DNA from: Pardosa pseudoannulata
Taxonomy: Eukaryota; Arthropoda; Arachnida; Araneae; Lycosidae
Length of the DNA: 64,000 bases
Reading direction: 5' to 3'
NCBI GenBank assembly: GCA_032207245.1
Contig: CM063501.1
Span: 82,711,168-82,775,167 of the forward strand
In this document: piece after piece, positions 60,150 through 64,000 of the stretch
How the letters are laid out: every line of letters starts with the position of its first letter
Position numbering within the stretch: position 1 is the stretch's first letter
Notes under the pieces: model-generated
Databases searched by the model: none
What the model was told of the DNA's origin: nothing
What the model saw: only the letters and a program-made list of their open reading frames with translations
Made by a program: the position numbers and the translations under genes

Positions 60150-60381
60150 AAAAAAATGAAAAGAGCAATCATAAAACTAATAATCTAAAAACTAGTTTTT
60201 ATTTGTCTAAATTTTTTTAGAATTTTGTAGACAAGAAAATTCGGCTTCGTTTTCCTTATATACCGTTATTTTTGTAAGTACAAACAAACCATTTTGTTAC
60301 ACTAACCCGTACTATTACGTGACCGGAGCTCAAGTATCAATCGTCAGAAAACGTAGTAGTACGTGTCCTGCATATAATGTG
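60150..60381 (-). mobile_element. TTAA-flanked MITE (family P2), left-end fragment in reverse
   Basis: Ends TCCTGCATATAATGTG|TTAA at 60,382-60,385, with the motif pair CGTGACCGGAG and AGTAGTACGTGTC. The interior matches the left part of 58,147-58,686. The other terminus is missing. Confidence 0.7.
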
Positions 60382-60385
60382 TTAA

Positions 60386-61515
60386 TTATCCTTAGTTTTA
60401 GCTATCATTTCGACATTAAATACACTGAAATATTTATTAATATGTACATTCATACCATTAAAAATATTTTAAAATAAAATTGTGACATAAAAGCATATGC
60501 GTTATGAGAACATTCATCAATTAAATTATAAATAGGGGTTAAGGATTCTCTTACCTTTTGAAATATCCACACGTCGGTGATGAGCCAGTGTCTCGATATA
60601 AGGTAAATCACCATCATATAATCTATATTATCCAGTCCTAGTCATAATAACATTTGACATATCACACACGAAAAGATATAAAACTAAACTAAGAGTGCCC
60701 GCACTGACCCGCACCACAACACACACATCACTGATAAAAACATCGGATACACCCGCTAATCCGGAACATAGAAAATAAGTCCTCACTCTATCATAGCAGG
60801 TGAGAATGTGAGAATCTCCAATAGATTTGAAAAGTAATCTGAACTAAAATGCGTAACGCCAAACCAGTGTAACCTCAGAACGGGTTCTCATTGGCCACTT
60901 CATGAGCCATGTGCAATTTTTCCCCTTTGTCCACTCTCCTCCAATAGTATCTCAAAGCCTTGTGAAGTGCGTAATTGTTTGGTCAGGAAGTATTTACAAG
61001 ATGTGAGAGGCATTGAGATTCAATTGGACAAAAAGTAAAAAAAGTTTATAATAGACGTGATTTAGAAATTCACAGCAGTTTTGTGTCAGATTTTTGTCTT
61101 CAATTTTACCCGTTACTGTTCTGTTTAAATCAAACTTCTTATATTACAAAATATATGTCAAACAAAAATAATAGACATTAAATGTACAATTCAAATATCC
61201 GAATCATAACTGAAAAAGTTATCGTTACCAATTTATAAACGAAAATAACTGATTTTGAACGGAAATGAACCAGACTATCTATAAAACATATCTTTCCAAT
61301 CAAGCAGAGCGAACATCGTCGAAATTACAGCTTAAAACAACTTAAATAGTGCTTGCAAAAAATTTAAAAAGAAAAAAGAAGCGAAACAATTTGGAAGGGC
61401 AAAAGGTGTAAAGTTTTACGATCCGTTTGAATATGGCTTTAAAGATACCACACGATGAAAAGATATTATTAAATATTTGTAAATTTTATTAACATATTAA
61501 CTCTTTGCAGATAAA
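60386..61515. other. Unassigned sequence of more balanced composition
   Basis: Parts, especially 60,560-60,960, are less AT-rich and look non-repetitive within the window. I find no frame, splice pattern or element end that I can defend. This is the most plausible place for non-repetitive host DNA on the right side. Confidence 0.35.
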
Positions 61516-61791
61516 TGTCGCAGCATACTATACATCACATTTCTAAACACTAGATCGAATGCTGCAAAGGGTAAATTAACTGCTTCATTAAAATTATCTG
61601 TATTGTTAAGTGTTTTCCCAAAGGATTTTAGAAAAACACTGTCGAAGAATCCTGAACAGCGCAACCGCGCTTTATCTATATTGTGTATAACTGTGTTTGT
61701 AACTATGTACTTCTGTTTTCATTGTAACTGTAACTGTGTGATACTACGTTAATAAAGATACGAGCATGGCGTAATCGAGGACAAACTTTTA
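61516..61791 (+). mobile_element. Possible LTR fragment
   Basis: Starts near TGTCGCAGCATAC and has an LTR-like 3' part: repeated TGTAACTGTAACTGTGTGA, then TTAATAAAGATACGAGC as a poly(A)-signal region. It lies just upstream of same-strand gypsy integrase pieces. There is no target duplication and no partner LTR, so this is tentative. Confidence 0.3.
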
Positions 61792-61814
61792 AAATAAAAA
61801 TATCTTTTGAAATA

Positions 61815-61987
61815 GCCGAACGATAGCCGATTGGTTAGGGTGTAGGCCTTCGGTACCGGAGTTCGTGGGTTCGAATCCCAGTGTGGCATGGATGTTCGTA
61901 GCCGTTGGGAATTGGCTTTAAACTGTAGTTCCCGGTTTTGTTAGCCCTCGTGTTGCAAAAAGTAGACCGCAACACTCCAGACCAAAC
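61815..61987 (+). repeat. tRNA-derived SINE
   Basis: The head reads CCGAACGATAGCCGATTGG, TTAGGGTGTAGGCCTTCGG and the B box GGGTTCGAATCCC. The body has ATGGATGTTCGTAGCCG and TTAGCCCTCGTGTTGC. It ends ACTCCAGACCAAAC. An imperfect AT-rich target duplication (TTTTGAAATA and TTTAAAATAA) is possible. Confidence 0.88.
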
Positions 61988-61994
61988 ATTTAAA

Positions 61995-62341
61995 ATAATG
62001 GATTACTTAAAAAATTGCTAGAAATAATTCCAATTGATAATAAACACGCATATAAAGTAATTAATAAATTAAAAACTATATTTAGTACTCATGGTATTCT
62101 AAGAATTTTGTATCGGATAATATGCTCTTTAACTCGGTTCAATTTAGAAATTTTGCATCAGAATGCGATTTTGAAATTGTTAATAGCAGTCCAAGGTACC
62201 TCAAATCAAATGGTCAAGCTGAAAGTGCAGTTAAAATTGCTAAAAGTATTCTTAAAAAACCTCTAAACTAATTATGATATTTATTCTGCTTTAATGGAAT
62301 GTAGAAATACTCCTATAAAAGCTACAGAGTTTTCTAATGAT
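61995..62341 (+). pseudogene. Ty3/gypsy integrase core fragment, piece A
   Basis: Reads LEIIPIDNKHAYKVINKLKT, then IFSTHGILRI. A one-base deletion in a T run shifts the frame, after which VSDNMLFNSVQF and the later CDFEIVNSSPRY and SNGQAESAVKIAK follow. These are the second catalytic Asp (SDN) and the catalytic Glu (QAE) of the DDE integrase core, in the gypsy-type IFS.HGI...SDN...SSP.Y..SNGQAE order. The upstream catalytic Asp, reverse transcriptase and RNase H are absent. Dead by frameshift and truncation. Confidence 0.88.
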
Positions 62342-62745
62342 CATATTTAGTACTCATGGTATTCTAAGAATTTTTGTATCGGATAATATGCCCTTTAACT
62401 CGGTACAATTTAGAAAATTTGCATCAGAATGCGATTTTGAAATTGTTAATAGCAGTCCAAGGTACCCCAAATCAAATGGTCAAGCTGAGAGTGCAGTTAA
62501 AATTGCTAAAAGTATACATAAAAAACCTCTTAATTATGATATTTATTCTGCTTTAATGGAATGTAGAAATACTCCTATAAAAGCTACAGACTTTTCTCCT
62601 GATCAAGCCTTAAGAATATTATTGTTGATACGAAAAATTTAAGTAAGTTCCACCATGATAAAATGTCTAAGCCATTGTCTGATCTACAGCCGAATCAAAA
62701 TGTTACTATTCGTAACAATAACACGTGGTAAAGAGGTAAAGTACT
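62342..62745 (+). pseudogene. Ty3/gypsy integrase fragment, piece B (tandem duplicate)
   Basis: Repeats piece A at an offset of 265 bp, with the frame intact: IFSTHGILRIFVSDNMPFNS, SECDFEIVNSSPRYPKSNGQ, AESAVKIAK. It continues into MECRNTPIKATDFSPDQAL, the segment after the catalytic Glu. A deletion then joins to VDTKN...KFHHDKMSKPLSDLQPNQNV, the C-terminal region that in gypsy integrases follows with TIRNNNTW. One stop interrupts the end. SDN to QAE spacing is one residue short of the usual 35. Confidence 0.9.
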
Positions 62746-62825
62746 AAGAAAAGATATATCTATAGATCTAATCCATATATCTATCTATATATCTATAGAT
62801 CTAATAAAAGATATATTCTAATCTT

Positions 62826-63068
62826 CTATAGAAATACTCCTATAAAAGCTACAGAGTTTTCTCCTGATCAAGCCTTGGTGAGTAGAAGCGTTCGAACTAA
62901 AATACACTTTACTAGAAATATGTTAGTTCCTGAACTTCAAAAATATGTTAAGAATATTATTGTTGATACGAAAAATTTAAGAAGTTCCACCATGATAAAA
63001 CGTCTAGGCCCTTGTCTGATCTACAGCCGAATCAAAATGTTACTATTCGTAACAATAACACGTGGTAA
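62826..63068 (+). pseudogene. Ty3/gypsy integrase C-terminal fragment, piece C
   Basis: Restarts within the same region (RNTPIKATEFSPDQALVSRS) and includes the part missing from piece B: VRTKIHFTRNMLVPELQKYV. It then frameshifts into the same C-terminal block (SDLQPNQNVTIRNNNTW in another frame). It is cut by the hAT-like end at 63,069. Between B and C lies a short stretch of ATATCTATAGATCTAAT repeats (62,750-62,822). Confidence 0.85.
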
Positions 63069-64000
63069 CAGTGGCGTGCGGTCCATATGTGCAAGGTGTA
63101 CACTGCACACCCTAGCAAAATTATGAGAGACAATAATTTTCTGTACCTATGCATACCTATATTTATATGGTATATAATAAATATTATTTATAATATATTA
63201 AAATATTATGTTCATTTGCTTGCTTGTATTCCCGCAGTATGTGCGGTACTAGGTGCTGTACCACGTAGCGTGCAAACGAACATAGGAAGTTCTGATGTGT
63301 ATGTACTAAATTGAAAATCACGCTTTATATGTATGGGCTATTGGAGAAGCACAACATACTATAGTACTGAGGCAAGTGCAGCTATTTTTCCTGCACTTGG
63401 CATTCAGAATCATCCGAAGTTATGGTTTATTAAGCGTTGTGTTAGAGCGGGGACTTACGTGCTAAACCGCTTTAGGTTTTTTAACGGATTAACTGGCCAT
63501 ACGATTTTGCAGGCGGTTAATGTTTAAATTTATATATTGTAAGATTTTATTTTCATAAAAATATAAAAGAAGTATTTCATCAATATAAAGGGAAATGTTT
63601 TAGTGTGGTATAGTAAATTCGGTGGTATATCATATTTATTGAAATAATTAGCTGAAAAACAATGTTTTGTTTTAAAGAAACAAATTTTAAGAGAACAGTC
63701 TGAATTTTACCATTCATTGTGTCTTGCAGACAGTATATAAGTTATATCTGTAACACCATATCCCTGATTTTGTTCTTAAAAAATGTCAATATGTTTTTTC
63801 CAGAATATATGATTTCTAAATGTTAAAAACAATTAATAAATATTATTTAATTCACTGACTGAAAGCGATAGAGTTCATTCTGTTGAGCCAGCGTGCAGCG
63901 AAATCATCTGCACGTGGACTAGCCTTTCGGTTTGTCGACACCAATTTGCATCTGGATGAGGCACCGCAGCGGCGGGCGCCGTGTGGTGCTTAGTTCGCTG
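63069..64000. mobile_element. hAT-like element, one end only
   Basis: Begins CAGTGGCGTGCGGTCC. CAGTGGCG is a common hAT terminal sequence, and this start interrupts the gypsy sequence ACACGTGGTAA abruptly. The interior has short open frames of 64-83 codons, none of which I recognise. It becomes GC-rich at the window edge (63,880-64,000). The other end and the target duplication lie outside the window, so the extent is a minimum. Confidence 0.5.

Overview
The window is eukaryotic, very AT-rich and made almost entirely of repeats and decayed transposable elements. I find no host protein-coding gene, rRNA or intact tRNA that I can defend. A tRNA-derived SINE family, a Jockey-type LINE, Ty3/gypsy, Tc1, piggyBac, hAT and non-autonomous Helitron relics together suggest an arthropod or a similar invertebrate. 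An arachnid would fit, but that is inference. No open frame exceeds about 145 codons, and the longest are transposon fragments.

Left arm (1-24,300). This is AT-rich sequence with scattered elements. There are two Helitron-like copies in opposite orientation (2,412-3,067 and 4,756-5,417). Several TTAA-flanked, piggyBac-type miniature elements occur (3,437-3,971 and 9,491-9,801, with a piggyBac fragment that keeps the C-terminal Cys-rich domain at 17,096-17,705). A Tc1 transposase remnant (11,330-11,826) interrupts another miniature element. A 370-bp tandem repeat is split by a 540-bp solo LTR with a clean 5-bp target duplication. A 30-bp minisatellite is split by a SINE with a 13-bp target duplication. 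Two identical 143-bp blocks (20,540 and 20,945) each hold the same 46-codon frame.

Satellite core (24,330-48,380). A nested ~472-bp repeat, itself built from ~109-bp sub-repeats, leads into about 38 monomers of a ~490-bp satellite (26,391 to about 46,600). From 26,391 to about 33,400 the monomers form a four-monomer higher-order repeat of about 1,961 bp. Two near-identical 630-bp TTAA elements sit at exactly the same monomer position, 16 kb apart. Towards the right edge the unit lengthens to about 860 bp because of an extra ~370-bp block.

Right arm (48,380-64,000). This is a nest of insertions. A hAT remnant is flanked on both sides by a 567-bp direct duplication. A Helitron is split by a 549-bp solo LTR. 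A minus-strand Jockey LINE (ORF1 and ORF2 pieces between 53,182 and 58,142) is interrupted by a Helitron, a SINE-bearing segment and a TTAA element whose end has been amplified into a 212-bp tandem array. Then come tandemly duplicated Ty3/gypsy integrase fragments, followed by one end of a second hAT-like element that runs off the window.

The nested order gives relative ages. The Jockey element is older than the Helitron inside it. The 370-bp repeat is older than its LTR, and the minisatellite is older than its SINE. The main points of interest are the structural events rather than any coding system: higher-order repeat formation, a template-switch palindrome, duplication ends that coincide with transposon ends, and MITE ends turning into satellite.
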